From assembly GCF_015594925.2 (NCBI RefSeq), contig NZ_CP087591.1, forward strand, positions 1,488,001 through 1,552,000: a stretch of 64,000 bases of DNA. Direction: 5' to 3'. How positions within the stretch are numbered: the first letter of the stretch is position 1; each line of letters starts with the position of its first letter. This document shows, in pieces, positions 1 through 9,004 of the stretch. This DNA is from Vibrio sp. VB16. Its GTDB lineage: Bacteria; Pseudomonadota; Gammaproteobacteria; Enterobacterales; Vibrionaceae. Both the position numbers and the translations under genes were made by a program. Under the pieces are notes generated by a model, which saw nothing but the letters and a program-made list of their open reading frames with translations, made no database searches and was not told the DNA's origin.

Positions 1-1035
1 CAACAGGCTCAGAAGCAGCTATTAGAAACGCAAACAACCAAGTCTTATGTTGGTCTTTCAGGGTGTGAAGAATTCAATTCAAGCATGGTAAACCTGCTTC
101 TTTCTGGTACATCAGCAATGGGGCGAGTGTCAGCTATACAAACCCCAGGAGCCAGCGGCGCGCTGCGCATGCTTGGTGATTTAATGAAAGTCGCCAATCC
201 AGATACAACCGTGTGGCTTAGTAACCCTAGCTATGTAAATCACCGTCCAGTGATGGAAGCCGCAGGACTTAAGGTAAAGCAATATCGCTACTTTAGTACT
301 CAGACCAAACAGGTTGATGTTGAAGCGATGCTAAACGATATCAGTTGTGCTGGCCCCAATGATGTGGTGTTACTGCACGGTTGCTGCCATAACCCGACAG
401 GAGCCGATGTCGACTTTCAGGTCTGGAAGGCGATCACAGAACTTTCACAAAAAAATGGTTTCCTTCCATTCGTTGATATCGCCTATCAAGGGTTTGGAGA
501 CGGGTTGGAAGAAGATGCTCAAGGATTACGCTATATGGCGGATAATCTAGAAGAGATGCTCATCACCACCTCTTGCTCTAAGAATTTTGGCCTATACCGA
601 GAACGTACTGGCGCCGCTATTGTTATTGGCAATAATCAAACCGATGTGAGTAATGCGAAAGGGAAACTATTACAGTTGGCAAGAGCCACCTATACTATGC
701 CACCCGATCACGGTGCTGCGTTGGTGAAAACCATCCTTAACAGTGAGGCAATGACAAAGGTTTGGAAAGATGAATTGGTCTCGATGAGGCTAAGATTGAT
801 CAATTTGCGATTGCTACTTTGCAATGAGTTGCGATCAGTTCACAGTTCTCAACAGTTTGATTTTATTGAGTCTCACAAAGGTATGTTTACTGTGCTAGGC
901 TTTTCTCAAGCACAGATGAGTCGACTTCGAGATGAATACGGTATATACGGTGTGGGAGACGGCAGAATCAATATCGCTGGTCTAACAGAAAAAGATATCC
1001 CGTATGTAGCAAATGCTATTGTGCAAATTTCATAA
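1..1035 (+). CDS. tyrB: Aromatic amino acid aminotransferase, 5'-truncated by window edge
   Basis: PLP-dependent class I aminotransferase that transfers the amino group between aromatic amino acids (or aspartate/glutamate) and 2-oxo acids. The frame is open from base 1, and the residues before the first in-frame Met at base 85 (ending YVGLSGCEEF) fit the family, so the true start lies upstream and about 50 residues are missing. The PLP-lysine motif SCSKNFGLYRERTG is intact, with the Schiff-base Lys at codon 580-582. The HNPTGAD segment and the C-terminal arginine region (DGRINIAGL) are also typical. I cannot tell from this fragment whether it prefers aromatic or aspartate substrates, so the symbol is provisional. 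Confidence 0.85.
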   Translation, partial: QQAQKQLLETQTTKSYVGLSGCEEFNSSMVNLLLSGTSAMGRVSAIQTPGASGALRMLGDLMKVANPDTTVWLSNPSYVNHRPVMEAAGLKVKQYRYFSTQTKQVDVEAMLNDISCAGPNDVVLLHGCCHNPTGADVDFQVWKAITELSQKNGFLPFVDIAYQGFGDGLEEDAQGLRYMADNLEEMLITTSCSKNFGLYRERTGAAIVIGNNQTDVSNAKGKLLQLARATYTMPPDHGAALVKTILNSEAMTKVWKDELVSMRLRLINLRLLLCNELRSVHSSQQFDFIESHKGMFTVLGFSQAQMSRLRDEYGIYGVGDGRINIAGLTEKDIPYVANAIVQIS

Positions 1036-1075
1036 ATCGCGATAAATTTAGATAACTATGGTTAGGAGAACGAAA

Positions 1076-1741
1076 TTGAATAGATTATTGTTATCCATTC
1101 TGCTGTGTTTAGGCTTAGCAGCTTGCTCCACGACAGGTGAGCAAACCTCTACAAAAATAGAAGAATCACCAAAGACAACGGTTGACACACCTGATGTTGA
1201 TACAGAAATAACAAAAGATAAAACAGACGTTGTACAACCGGTGACACCCGAGCCAGTACAACCAAAACCAGAAGTAAAACCAGAACCCAAACCTAAGCCA
1301 CCCCCAGTGAAAACAGCGGAAGGTAAGTTAATCTTAGGCTCAGAAGAGTGGGTCTATATTCCAGGCTTGGACCAAAGCTTTAAATCTAAAATTGACTCTG
1401 GCGCGACTACATCTTCTATTAGTGCGGTAGATGTGGTTCCCTTTGAAAGAGAGGGCAAGGATTGGGTCAAGTTTAGAATTGAACACAATAAGATCTCTTC
1501 TCAAGAGATCAGTTTACCGATACTACGTTGGGCAAAAATTAAGCAAGCGAACAGTGCAGAATCGCAAAAACGTCCTGTTATAACTGCGTGGATTCAAGTT
1601 GGTGATATTAAAGAGAAAGCAGATTTCACGTTAACAGACAGAAAGCATCTAGAGTACCCAGTGATACTGGGACAGAGTTTTTTCCGTGACATTGCGATCG
1701 TTGACGTAAGTAGAAAATTTGTTCAATCTAAAAAGAAGTAA
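1076..1741 (+). CDS. Lipoprotein with retropepsin-like 'ATP-dependent zinc protease' domain
   Basis: Small envelope protein. A lipoprotein signal (LLLSILLCLGLAACS) is followed by a Pro/Lys/Glu-rich linker of about 50 residues and then a domain of the RimK-associated retropepsin-like family (COG4067), often labelled putative ATP-dependent zinc protease. The aspartic-protease-like KIDSGATTSSISA motif and the later YPVILGQSFFRDIAIVDVS are visible. I prefer the TTG at 1076 because TTAGGAGA ends 6 bases before it (GGAG spaced 7). The in-frame ATG at 1058 has no ribosome site and would add MVRRTK. The linker probably spans periplasm or peptidoglycan. The substrate is unknown. Confidence 0.75.
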   Translation: MNRLLLSILLCLGLAACSTTGEQTSTKIEESPKTTVDTPDVDTEITKDKTDVVQPVTPEPVQPKPEVKPEPKPKPPPVKTAEGKLILGSEEWVYIPGLDQSFKSKIDSGATTSSISAVDVVPFEREGKDWVKFRIEHNKISSQEISLPILRWAKIKQANSAESQKRPVITAWIQVGDIKEKADFTLTDRKHLEYPVILGQSFFRDIAIVDVSRKFVQSKKK

Positions 1742-1799
1742 TTAAGAACTCGGTATTGCTGCAACGTCAACAAAACTGGCGTTACAGCGATACTTTCAA

Positions 1800-2390
1800 T
1801 TATTTCCGAATCATAAAAACAGTTAAGGAAAACAGTGCACCAAGTGTGTCACAGAGCATATCCTTTTGCGCGTCCCAAATATCCCCTTGCGAACCAAGGA
1901 ATGCAATACCATCGTCACCACCAGCAAGTTCGGCATACCACCATTCAATAATTTCATATCCCGCCGCTGTACTCATGAGTGCAAACAGGCCGAATAACCC
2001 GGCTATCCACTTGTTGCAGTACTGATTCTTATAAAGATATTCAGCAATAGGGTAGGCAAAAAAACCAATCGAAAAATGCGCGACACGGTCAAAGTTATTG
2101 CGATCTGAATCAATCAGATTGTTAAACCAATCAAAGGGTACTTCTGCAAAGGTGTATTTTGCACCGATAGTATGTAAACAGAGCCAAATGAACATGAAAA
2201 GGTACGCAGTTGAACTAAACGCAAAGCGTCTAGAAATAACCAAAATACCGGCGAGAATAAGTACGACAGGAATGATTTCCGCTATCCATACCGATCGTGA
2301 GCTTGGTTCAAAGGCTGAAAAAGCGAATATTAACGCGTACAAACCAAGCAATATCCAAAGGGTTACTTTGCTGTTGTTTAAGTTAGCCAT
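1800..2390 (-). CDS. DUF2238 (YjdF-type) integral membrane protein
   Basis: Inner-membrane protein of about 196 residues with five or six hydrophobic helices. The signature of the DUF2238/YjdF family is clear: NFDRVAHFSIGF, then GYEIIEWWYAELAGGDD, then GDIWDAQKDMLCDTLGA, with conserved acidic and His residues near the membrane face. The function of the family is not established. The ATG at 2390 is preferred over a GTG at 2405 that would add five residues. Neither start has a strong ribosome site. It converges on the preceding lipoprotein gene with about 60 bases between them. Confidence 0.8.
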   Translation of the reverse strand: MANLNNSKVTLWILLGLYALIFAFSAFEPSSRSVWIAEIIPVVLILAGILVISRRFAFSSTAYLFMFIWLCLHTIGAKYTFAEVPFDWFNNLIDSDRNNFDRVAHFSIGFFAYPIAEYLYKNQYCNKWIAGLFGLFALMSTAAGYEIIEWWYAELAGGDDGIAFLGSQGDIWDAQKDMLCDTLGALFSLTVFMIRK

Positions 2391-2599
2391 TGTTTGTTTA
2401 ACCACCGCTTAATCTAGCTATTGAAAATAAATCTACTCTATTGAACATTCAAGATAATATCGAACACGATTCGATCTATCCATTAAAAATTTTTACCGAG
2501 TGAGTGTTAATAAAGTCAAATTCCAATCTAGGTGAGGCTGTATCCAAAATGAAACAGATAATCAAAACAGAATATTGCGTGGATGTTATTGGAAAGAGT

Positions 2600-2633
2600 T
2601 TCCATTGGTCCCCTAAGAGGAGGACCAATGGAA
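2600..2633. terminator. 12-bp perfect stem-loop, possible terminator
   Basis: TTCCATTGGTCC (2600-2611) and its exact complement (2622-2633) form a perfect stem with a 10-base loop. It lies just downstream of the minus-strand ABC-class ATPase gene. There is no U-tract on either strand, so a factor-assisted terminator or an mRNA 3'-end structure is as likely as an intrinsic terminator. Between 2391 and 2677 I see no gene. Confidence 0.45.
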
Positions 2634-2677
2634 GTCAACTGCGATCCATAACTAACGGAACGCAGGTTGTTTTCTCG

Positions 2678-4330
2678 TTATCTTGGTTGGAAGTTTGCTT
2701 TGCGAAGTCTGTTTAATGTTGCACTGACTTCTAACGTCCTTGGTTTGGCAAGGTCGCCGTAACTCGGCATAGATTGATGCCAATTATCTTGGAGTAGCTG
2801 GTCAATTTCTTGCAGCGGTGCGCTTGCCCAACCTGGCTTTTGAGCTAGCTGAAACCAAACCCAACCAATAGCGTTAATCTGACTGGAACTTTCGATCTGT
2901 TCTAACGCCGAAATATCGATGAACTCTTTGCCAAATCGCAATGCGTCTTTCCCTTTCGCGGAGACTCTAAATTTCCCATCACTTAATATTTTTTGCAGCG
3001 TTGTTAGACTTAACGATCGAGAAGGGAATTGACCAATTTGTTGATTGGTTTCTTGAATTCGTTGGCTTGGATGCAATTTTACGACCTGCTTTGCTTTAGC
3101 AGTAACGTCGACGGCTTGATAGTCGTGCATCTGTATGACCGTATCTGCATGATCTAAGTAATCTCCAGAGCCACCCATAACTATCATGGTAGAGACATCA
3201 AGTGTCTCTTTCAATTGGCTAATTCTATCTACCAGTGGTGTTATAGGTTCATCACCTTTGTTAACTAACGCTTGCATACGTTCGTCTCGAATCATGAAGT
3301 TAGTCGCTGATGTATCCTCGTCAATGAGAATTGATGTGGCACCCGCTTCAATAGATTCTTGTAACCATGCTGCTTGTGAGGTTGAACCTGATGCATCTTG
3401 CGTAGAAAAATCAGTGGTGTCCTTGCCCATCGGTAGGTGATTTATATAATTGGAGAGGTTAAGCGCATGCACACAGCGACCGTCTTCTGCTTTGATCTTC
3501 ATCGCGTTGCTATCGCTAACGATGCCTTCACGACCGTCTCCAGGAATATGATTATAAATAGAACGTTCTATGGCATTGAGAAGGGTTGATTTACCATGGA
3601 AACCACCACCAACTATCAAGGTGATTCCTTTTGGAATACCCATACCTGAGATGGTGCCTCGGTTGACGGTTTGTAGTTCAACCTCCAGTGATGAGGGCGC
3701 CTTAAATCTGATGGCGTCTTTCATTGGTAAATCACTATTACCCGCTTGGCGAGGTAACAAACTGTCGTTTTCAATGAAAGCTATCAGGTTGTGCGCTTCA
3801 AGTTGCGTACGCAGAAAATCTTGGTCTTCATTGCACTGGCAATGTCTGATAAGCGCTTCTTTGTCTAGCTCTCTTTCAATGGTGGATTTTCGAATATACT
3901 TAGGTAAGTGGAAGGTTATGATATTCAAGGCTTTTTTAGCCAGAATGCTGCGACCTTCAGCAGGGAGGTTGATCCTAAATCTTAATTCTATGCCTTCATC
4001 GGTAAAAAGTACCGAGGTACTGTCTAGTACCGTTTGTCCTGTTAACGCGATAGAGATAGCATTCTCTTGTGCTGCAAAGTAGGAGAAACTACGAGCGATA
4101 AAATCTCGTGCTGCGGCTTGAAAAGAACTTGATTGTTCTCTTAGCCAAAGTAGACCGGTCATCGACCAAGGTCTAACCGCTCTAAATCGAGACGATGATG
4201 CATATGGATCACCCTGAACATGGTCAATATATAGGGTATAGTCGTCAAAAGAATATTGGCCCTTAATAGAGTGATAGGCACGAAAATTCTGTTTTTCGAG
4301 TTTTTTAAGTTTTGCTACTAGTTGATCCAT
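2678..4330 (-). CDS. ABC-class P-loop ATPase (COG3044 family)
   Basis: Cytosolic protein of 550 residues in the 'predicted ATPase of the ABC class' family. It is a stand-alone ATPase without membrane segments, and its role is not established. The Walker A loop (GGGFHGKSTLLNAIE) lies in the middle, followed by a DGREGIV segment and the Walker-B-like ILIDEDTSATNFMIRD. A second nucleotide-pocket segment is MIVMGGSGDYLDHADTVIQM. The length is typical of the family. The ATG at 4330 is the only sensible start. It is monocistronic, with a strong hairpin downstream and a gap of about 100 bases to the EAL gene upstream. Confidence 0.85.
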   Translation of the reverse strand: MDQLVAKLKKLEKQNFRAYHSIKGQYSFDDYTLYIDHVQGDPYASSSRFRAVRPWSMTGLLWLREQSSSFQAAARDFIARSFSYFAAQENAISIALTGQTVLDSTSVLFTDEGIELRFRINLPAEGRSILAKKALNIITFHLPKYIRKSTIERELDKEALIRHCQCNEDQDFLRTQLEAHNLIAFIENDSLLPRQAGNSDLPMKDAIRFKAPSSLEVELQTVNRGTISGMGIPKGITLIVGGGFHGKSTLLNAIERSIYNHIPGDGREGIVSDSNAMKIKAEDGRCVHALNLSNYINHLPMGKDTTDFSTQDASGSTSQAAWLQESIEAGATSILIDEDTSATNFMIRDERMQALVNKGDEPITPLVDRISQLKETLDVSTMIVMGGSGDYLDHADTVIQMHDYQAVDVTAKAKQVVKLHPSQRIQETNQQIGQFPSRSLSLTTLQKILSDGKFRVSAKGKDALRFGKEFIDISALEQIESSSQINAIGWVWFQLAQKPGWASAPLQEIDQLLQDNWHQSMPSYGDLAKPRTLEVSATLNRLRKANFQPR

Positions 4331-4435
4331 AACGCCAAATGCTTGATAAATTAGCCGTACCGTGAATTGAGTATGCTAATAATTATAGTGGTTGGGAATT
4401 ATAGGTAACGTGTAACGAGATAGCTAGTGTAAATG

Positions 4436-6286
4436 TCACTTAGCTATGCATTGCTTAAATTCATCGCCAGTCATCGCTTTGCCGTACAAATATCCTTGTG
4501 CAAAATCGCAGCCTTCATTCAATACAAACCGCTCTTGATCCAGATTTTCTATACCTTCGATAGTGACCTCTAGGTTAAGCTTTTTAGCGATCTGAACGAT
4601 AGATCGTACAATCTCTTTGTCATTAGGGTTTCGAGTCAGATGTTGCACAAAACTTTTGTCAATTTTCAGGCTATTAAAGGGGTAGTTTTTAAGGTAACTG
4701 AATGAAGCGCAGCCAGTTCCAAAATCATCAAGTGACAGTGTCACGCCAAGTTTGCTAAGTGCATAGAGCGTCTTCTTGGCTAGGTATTCATCTGAAATTA
4801 AAGAACTTTCAGTCAACTCTATCTCTAATTTGTTCGCCGGAAATTGATACGTTTCTAATAAGTGTTGTACGTGATCGGCGAAATCGACATTCTTTAATTG
4901 CACGGCGGAAACATTAACCGCGATTTTGAAGTCGTTACCGCTTGTTAACCATTCGCTTGCACTCTCAATAGCAGAACGTAATACAAAATTGCCCACTTCA
5001 AAGATCAGTCCATTTTGTTCGGCTAGTTGTATAAGATTTTCGTTTGAAACGGTACCTAAAACAGGATGATTCCATCGAATTAAGGCCTCTGCACCAATCC
5101 AGTTTCCAGATTTCAGTTCTACCTTAGGTTGATAATAGAGCTTTAAATCATTATTGCGTACGGCTTGTAGTAAATAGCTTTCGATCTCGTTGGTATGTGT
5201 TCTCTGTTCAGTACGAGTTTCAGAATAGTAGCTATATTTCTGGCCGGTATCTTTGCTTGAGAATGCCGCTTCGTTGGCAAAGTAGATCAGGTCCTGCGCC
5301 TTCTGAGTATCGATACTGGTCGAAACGCCAATAAAGCCATGTAGATGGACCGTATCATTATCGATTGCAAAATCAGAATGACAGATTTCTAAGCATCGGT
5401 AACAAAAGTTATCGACAAAGGGTGTTAAAGATTTCGTCCTTATCGCGACAATAAAATTAGAGCTACTGGTTCTTGCCGTTACAGAATCCTCGCAGTCTAT
5501 TCGACCTATTCGCTCACGAAATGCCACCAATAGGCTGTTTAAAGCATTCTCTCCATATCGTTCTTGAAGTTTTCTACCATTTGAAAATGTGATGTGGACA
5601 ACCACCACACTTTCGCGGTTATGTATGGCTTGAGTTATGAGTCTTTTGGTGTGCTCAAATAACGATATTTGGTTGAGAAATCCTGTGCCAATATCGTGAC
5701 TTTTGTGATAAACCACTTCTTGTTCGGCTGCTTTTCGTTTATCTATCTCTTGGCTGAGCGTGTAGTTTAGACTCGCAATATTCTGCGTTTTATTATCCCC
5801 TCTAAGTTTGAGACGATGGGTCAATATCGACAATTTTTCATGCTGATAAATGGTTTCTAGTTGAGCGTTAATGGACTCTCTGAAGCTAGAAAGCAGTTTG
5901 AATGCAACTGTATTGTGTTTCTTTCTATTTTTATCAACGATGACAAGGGCACCAAATAACGTGCCATCTGGCCATAATAATAGGAGAGCCGAATAAAACG
6001 GTGTGTTGTCGTTTGGAGTGATGTGCCCAGACAAATGACGATGAGCATGAGTAGAATAATCTAAGGCTGCAGACTCGAACAGGGCTGAGTATAAAGAAAA
6101 AACTAACGGTTTGATGTCAGGCGATTCCATGGATTGGTTACAACAGAGTTCTTTGATTGGTTTGTCATACTGTACAACGAGAGCGTATTCGACTTCCGTA
6201 ATGTCACTAAGCAGATCGACAATATGTTGGAGGTTCTCCAAGATATCACTGGATAGTGAGAGTGTTTCTGTTTTCAGTTTTGTCAT
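4436..6286 (-). CDS. c-di-GMP phosphodiesterase: GAF-like, degenerate GGDEF, EAL
   Basis: Predicted cytosolic enzyme that hydrolyses c-di-GMP. About 616 residues: an N-terminal GAF-like sensor (to about 160), a short coiled segment, a GGDEF-fold domain whose active-site motif has become RTSSSNF and so cannot be a cyclase, and a C-terminal EAL domain. The EAL catalytic residues look intact: GAEALIRWNHP, VNVSAVQ, ELTESSL, SLDDFGTG, LKIDKSF, TIEGIE and QGYLYGK. No transmembrane helix is seen. I place the start at the ATG at 6286, which has AAAGG 5-6 bases upstream. A GTG two codons earlier is the alternative. Confidence 0.88.
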   Translation of the reverse strand: MTKLKTETLSLSSDILENLQHIVDLLSDITEVEYALVVQYDKPIKELCCNQSMESPDIKPLVFSLYSALFESAALDYSTHAHRHLSGHITPNDNTPFYSALLLLWPDGTLFGALVIVDKNRKKHNTVAFKLLSSFRESINAQLETIYQHEKLSILTHRLKLRGDNKTQNIASLNYTLSQEIDKRKAAEQEVVYHKSHDIGTGFLNQISLFEHTKRLITQAIHNRESVVVVHITFSNGRKLQERYGENALNSLLVAFRERIGRIDCEDSVTARTSSSNFIVAIRTKSLTPFVDNFCYRCLEICHSDFAIDNDTVHLHGFIGVSTSIDTQKAQDLIYFANEAAFSSKDTGQKYSYYSETRTEQRTHTNEIESYLLQAVRNNDLKLYYQPKVELKSGNWIGAEALIRWNHPVLGTVSNENLIQLAEQNGLIFEVGNFVLRSAIESASEWLTSGNDFKIAVNVSAVQLKNVDFADHVQHLLETYQFPANKLEIELTESSLISDEYLAKKTLYALSKLGVTLSLDDFGTGCASFSYLKNYPFNSLKIDKSFVQHLTRNPNDKEIVRSIVQIAKKLNLEVTIEGIENLDQERFVLNEGCDFAQGYLYGKAMTGDEFKQCIAK

Positions 6287-6322
6287 GTGCACCTTTCCAT
6301 GTGCTTAATCGGTCGGAGTGAG

Positions 6323-6346
6323 TGCCTAACTCCTTTAGGCATTGTT
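6323..6346 (+). terminator. Short hairpin with T-rich tail
   Basis: TGCCTAA (6323-6329) pairs with TTAGGCA (6335-6341) and is followed by TTGTTTT on the plus strand. It lies in the gap upstream of the EAL gene, and no plus-strand gene precedes it, so its role is unclear. Confidence 0.25.
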
Positions 6347-6380
6347 TTATAAGTATATGGTAGATTTAAACTATTGATAG

Positions 6381-6408
6381 ACTAACCCTTCCATTAGGAG
6401 GGGTTAGT
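6381..6408 (-). terminator. Strong hairpin downstream of fabV
   Basis: A 12-bp stem (6381-6392 with 6397-6408, one G-U wobble) and a four-base loop, 40 bases downstream of the fabV stop. There is no clear U-tract on the minus strand, so it could act as a weak or factor-assisted terminator or as a 3' stabilising structure. Confidence 0.45.
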
Positions 6409-6448
6409 ATTAAAAGTGAGTCACCTTGTTTGATTTTTCATCAATTTA

Positions 6449-7645
6449 CTACGGCTTCAATTTTTTTAGCTGCTCTATATCGAAAAACTCATTGTAGTTA
6501 ACAGTGTCAAATCCAAATCCATTGAGTTTTAAGAACTCGTCCTTGTATCCTTGATAGTCACCAACTTGTTTAAAGTTATCCGCATTCATCGTATTCATGA
6601 TAGCTTTGACCTGTTGTTGAACATTTGGATCAAGTTCATGTTCATCTAATCGAAGCAGCCTCTGTCCATCAACAGGTACGGTATCGGCATAGAGTTTGTC
6701 GTTGAACAATCGATGCATTTGATGAATGCAGGTTTCGTGTGTACCTTTCGCTTTCATCACTTTATATAGCGCTAAAATATAGGGAGTGAAACCGGGAATG
6801 AACACACTCGCTTTGGTCACCAAGGCTTTGCAAACCGTGGCATACGCGCCGCCACCAATTTTGGCCAGTTTTAAGTTTAGTGCATGGCTAGTTTGATGTA
6901 GGTCGACTTTTGCTCGGCCTAATGTACCTTCGTGATAAATCGGGTAGGTAAGTTCGGGGCCAATATAAGAAAAGGCAATGGTCTTGCCTCCTTGGGCGAT
7001 AGAATCAGAATTAATGAGTGTATCGATCCACGATTCCCAATCAGCTCCACCCATTACCTTGATAGTAGAGTCGATCTCTTCTTCGGTTGCGGGTTCTACG
7101 GTAGTTTCCTGCCAACTATCATCTTCGAGAATAATAGTGGCTCCCGTTGCGCTTTCGCCGATAGTTTTTATCGCTGAACGCCACATGCCTTCACCAGATG
7201 GTTTTGGCCTTACACCGGTTGCCAGGCTATAGATAACGAGATCAACCTCGCCTTCAAAATAGGTTTCAATGGCTTCTATAACTTGAGTGCGAACTTCTTG
7301 CGAAAATGCATCACCTACGATATTAATAGCCGTTCGGCCTTCAGCTTCAGCCTGTTGGGAAAAGTAGATGTTGTTGTACCAACCGGCTGATCCCGTTCCC
7401 TTTTCAGAAGGGCCTCGTTCAAATGAAACGCCAATTGTATCCGCTTCACTACCACCAAAGGTCGCCGCTATTCGAGCGGAGAGACCAAAGCCAGAAGAAG
7501 CACCGAGTATCAGTACTCGCTTTGGACCTTTGGTCGTTTTTTTGTTGGATTTTACGAAGTCTATCTGTTGTTGGACGGCATGCTTACATCCTTCAGGATG
7601 GGCAGTTTTTGCCACAACGCCTTTAATTAGGGGCTCTATTATCAT
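6449..7645 (-). CDS. fabV: Enoyl-ACP reductase FabV (trans-2-enoyl-CoA reductase)
   Basis: NADH-dependent reductase that saturates trans-2-enoyl-acyl carrier protein in the last step of each fatty-acid elongation cycle. FabV is the Vibrio-type alternative to FabI. The 398-residue length is exactly typical. An N-terminal nucleotide-binding loop (VLILGASSGFGLSAR) is followed by the acidic NADH-selecting strand. The Y-x8-K active site is visible as Y-HEGTLGRA-K within the segment starting TYPIYHEG. The C-terminal FGFDTVNY segment is also characteristic. The ATG at 7645 is the family start (MIIEPLIKGVV). It is transcribed alone or after tesA, with 87 bases between them. Confidence 0.95.
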   Translation of the reverse strand: MIIEPLIKGVVAKTAHPEGCKHAVQQQIDFVKSNKKTTKGPKRVLILGASSGFGLSARIAATFGGSEADTIGVSFERGPSEKGTGSAGWYNNIYFSQQAEAEGRTAINIVGDAFSQEVRTQVIEAIETYFEGEVDLVIYSLATGVRPKPSGEGMWRSAIKTIGESATGATIILEDDSWQETTVEPATEEEIDSTIKVMGGADWESWIDTLINSDSIAQGGKTIAFSYIGPELTYPIYHEGTLGRAKVDLHQTSHALNLKLAKIGGGAYATVCKALVTKASVFIPGFTPYILALYKVMKAKGTHETCIHQMHRLFNDKLYADTVPVDGQRLLRLDEHELDPNVQQQVKAIMNTMNADNFKQVGDYQGYKDEFLKLNGFGFDTVNYNEFFDIEQLKKLKP

Positions 7646-7732
7646 TAGTTCGCAGTCTCAATTTGATAATCACGAGCTTTAATATATAAGTACGTTAAGC
7701 GCATAGTTTTGCGCTAGGGCAATATTTGGTGA

Positions 7733-8332
7733 CTAATCGAGATATAGTGCTAAGTTGTCCGCTACAAAGTTAGAGATCCATGGTTGAGCTACCTCTTTAG
7801 GGTGAAGCCCATCCTCTTTCATCCACTCTTCTTTCAAGATTATTTGTTCTAAAAAGAAAGGCAGTAATGGGATTTGATATTCATCCGCTAGATTTGGATA
7901 AATATCGGCGAATGCTTGACTGTACCTTTGTCCGTAATTTGGAGGGACCTGAATCTGCATTAAAGCAACGTTTGCGGATGCTTGTTGGCTCATAGAAATA
8001 ATCTGTTGCAAATTTTTTGTCACTATACGTGGATGAAATCCTCTAAGCCCGTCATTGGCACCTAATTCAATCAATACCCAACTTGGCTTATGCCGTTCTA
8101 ATAGAGCCGGTAGACGATCAAGGCCATTACCTGTTGTATCACCCGAAATGCTTGCATTCACGACGGTGTACTCAAAACCTCTTTCTTTGAGGTCTGAAGA
8201 AAGTTTGAGTGGCCAACTGTTCTCTATTGGCATTTGATAACCAGCACTTAAACTATCACCTAGTATTAAAATTGTGGTACTACTTGCAGTACAAGAAAAA
8301 ATAAGAAAAACAAAGGATATAAATCTAGTCAT
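7733..8332 (-). CDS. tesA: Periplasmic acyl-CoA thioesterase I / lysophospholipase TesA
   Basis: SGNH-family hydrolase that cleaves acyl-CoA and other esters in the periplasm. After a short signal peptide ([18 protein letters not shown]), all four SGNH blocks are present: GDSLSAGY with the nucleophile Ser, SGDTTGNG, GANDGLRG, and DGLHP with the catalytic Asp-His pair near the C terminus. The start is the ATG at 8332, giving 199 residues, close to the E. coli enzyme. A longer in-frame extension to 8473 lacks family similarity. Its start codon overlaps that of the divergent ybbA gene by two bases, the same divergent arrangement as in E. coli. Confidence 0.93.
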   Translation of the reverse strand: MTRFISFVFLIFSCTASSTTILILGDSLSAGYQMPIENSWPLKLSSDLKERGFEYTVVNASISGDTTGNGLDRLPALLERHKPSWVLIELGANDGLRGFHPRIVTKNLQQIISMSQQASANVALMQIQVPPNYGQRYSQAFADIYPNLADEYQIPLLPFFLEQIILKEEWMKEDGLHPKEVAQPWISNFVADNLALYLD

Positions 8333-9002
8333 GCCAAATTCCATTATTAAAGCTGAATCGCTCACGAAATTAGTCTCTACTAAACAAGAGCATTTAACAA
8401 TCCTTGAAGACGTAAATTTAGAGATTAATGAAGGTGAGTGTGTGGCTATTGTTGGTACTTCAGGTGCTGGCAAGTCGACATTAATGACGTTATTAGCGGG
8501 TTTAGACGTACCAACAAGCGGTGATGTGCATCTTATGGGTCATGCATTATCCGGTTTGGATGAAGAGAAAAGAGCCGCCATTCGAAGTGATTCGGTGGGG
8601 TTTGTATTTCAGAGTTTCCTGCTCATACCCAGTCTGACTGCGATAGAAAACGTGACATTGCCTTGCCTGCTTAAGGGTGAGGACGAAGACAGAACAAGAG
8701 CACAAGAGCTGTTGGATTCTGTGGGGTTAAGCAATCGAATCGATCATCTGCCTTCTCAGCTGTCGGGTGGGGAACAACAGCGTGTTGCGTTAGCTCGTGC
8801 CTTTATGATCAAACCCAAGGTGCTTTTTGCTGATGAACCAACCGGTAACTTGGACCAACACACGGCAGAAAAAATTATAGAGATATTGTTTGAGCTAAAT
8901 CAGAAGCACGGTACGACACTTGTTTTAGTCACGCATGACCCCGATTTGGCTGCGCGATGTGATAAAACGTTTCATATGCAAGCTGGCAAATTGGAGAAAT
9001 AA
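8331..9002 (+). CDS. ybbA: ABC transporter ATP-binding protein YbbA
   Basis: Cytoplasmic ATPase of a LolD/MacB-type ABC system, partner of the FtsX-like permease encoded next. The 223 residues contain Walker [11 protein letters not shown]-loop region FVFQSF, signature [15 protein letters not shown], Walker [13 protein letters not shown] and H-loop VTHDPDLA, all intact. The ATG at 8331 matches family starts (MPNSIIKAE); an earlier ATG at 8274 would run far into tesA. The stop is two bases before the ybbP start, indicating a two-gene operon. In E. coli the pair is encoded beside tesA, and its substrate is still uncertain. Confidence 0.92.
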   Translation: MPNSIIKAESLTKLVSTKQEHLTILEDVNLEINEGECVAIVGTSGAGKSTLMTLLAGLDVPTSGDVHLMGHALSGLDEEKRAAIRSDSVGFVFQSFLLIPSLTAIENVTLPCLLKGEDEDRTRAQELLDSVGLSNRIDHLPSQLSGGEQQRVALARAFMIKPKVLFADEPTGNLDQHTAEKIIEILFELNQKHGTTLVLVTHDPDLAARCDKTFHMQAGKLEK

Positions 9003-9004
9003 CC

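Noticed and set aside
2504..2716. 70-codon plus-strand frame between the DUF2238 gene and the ABC-class ATPase
   Set aside because: Runs through a perfect 12-bp hairpin and into the end of the opposite gene; composition is not protein-like.
7698..7715. Small hairpin AGCGCA/TGCGCT between fabV and tesA
   Set aside because: Only six base pairs and no T-tract on the tesA strand; not listed as a terminator.
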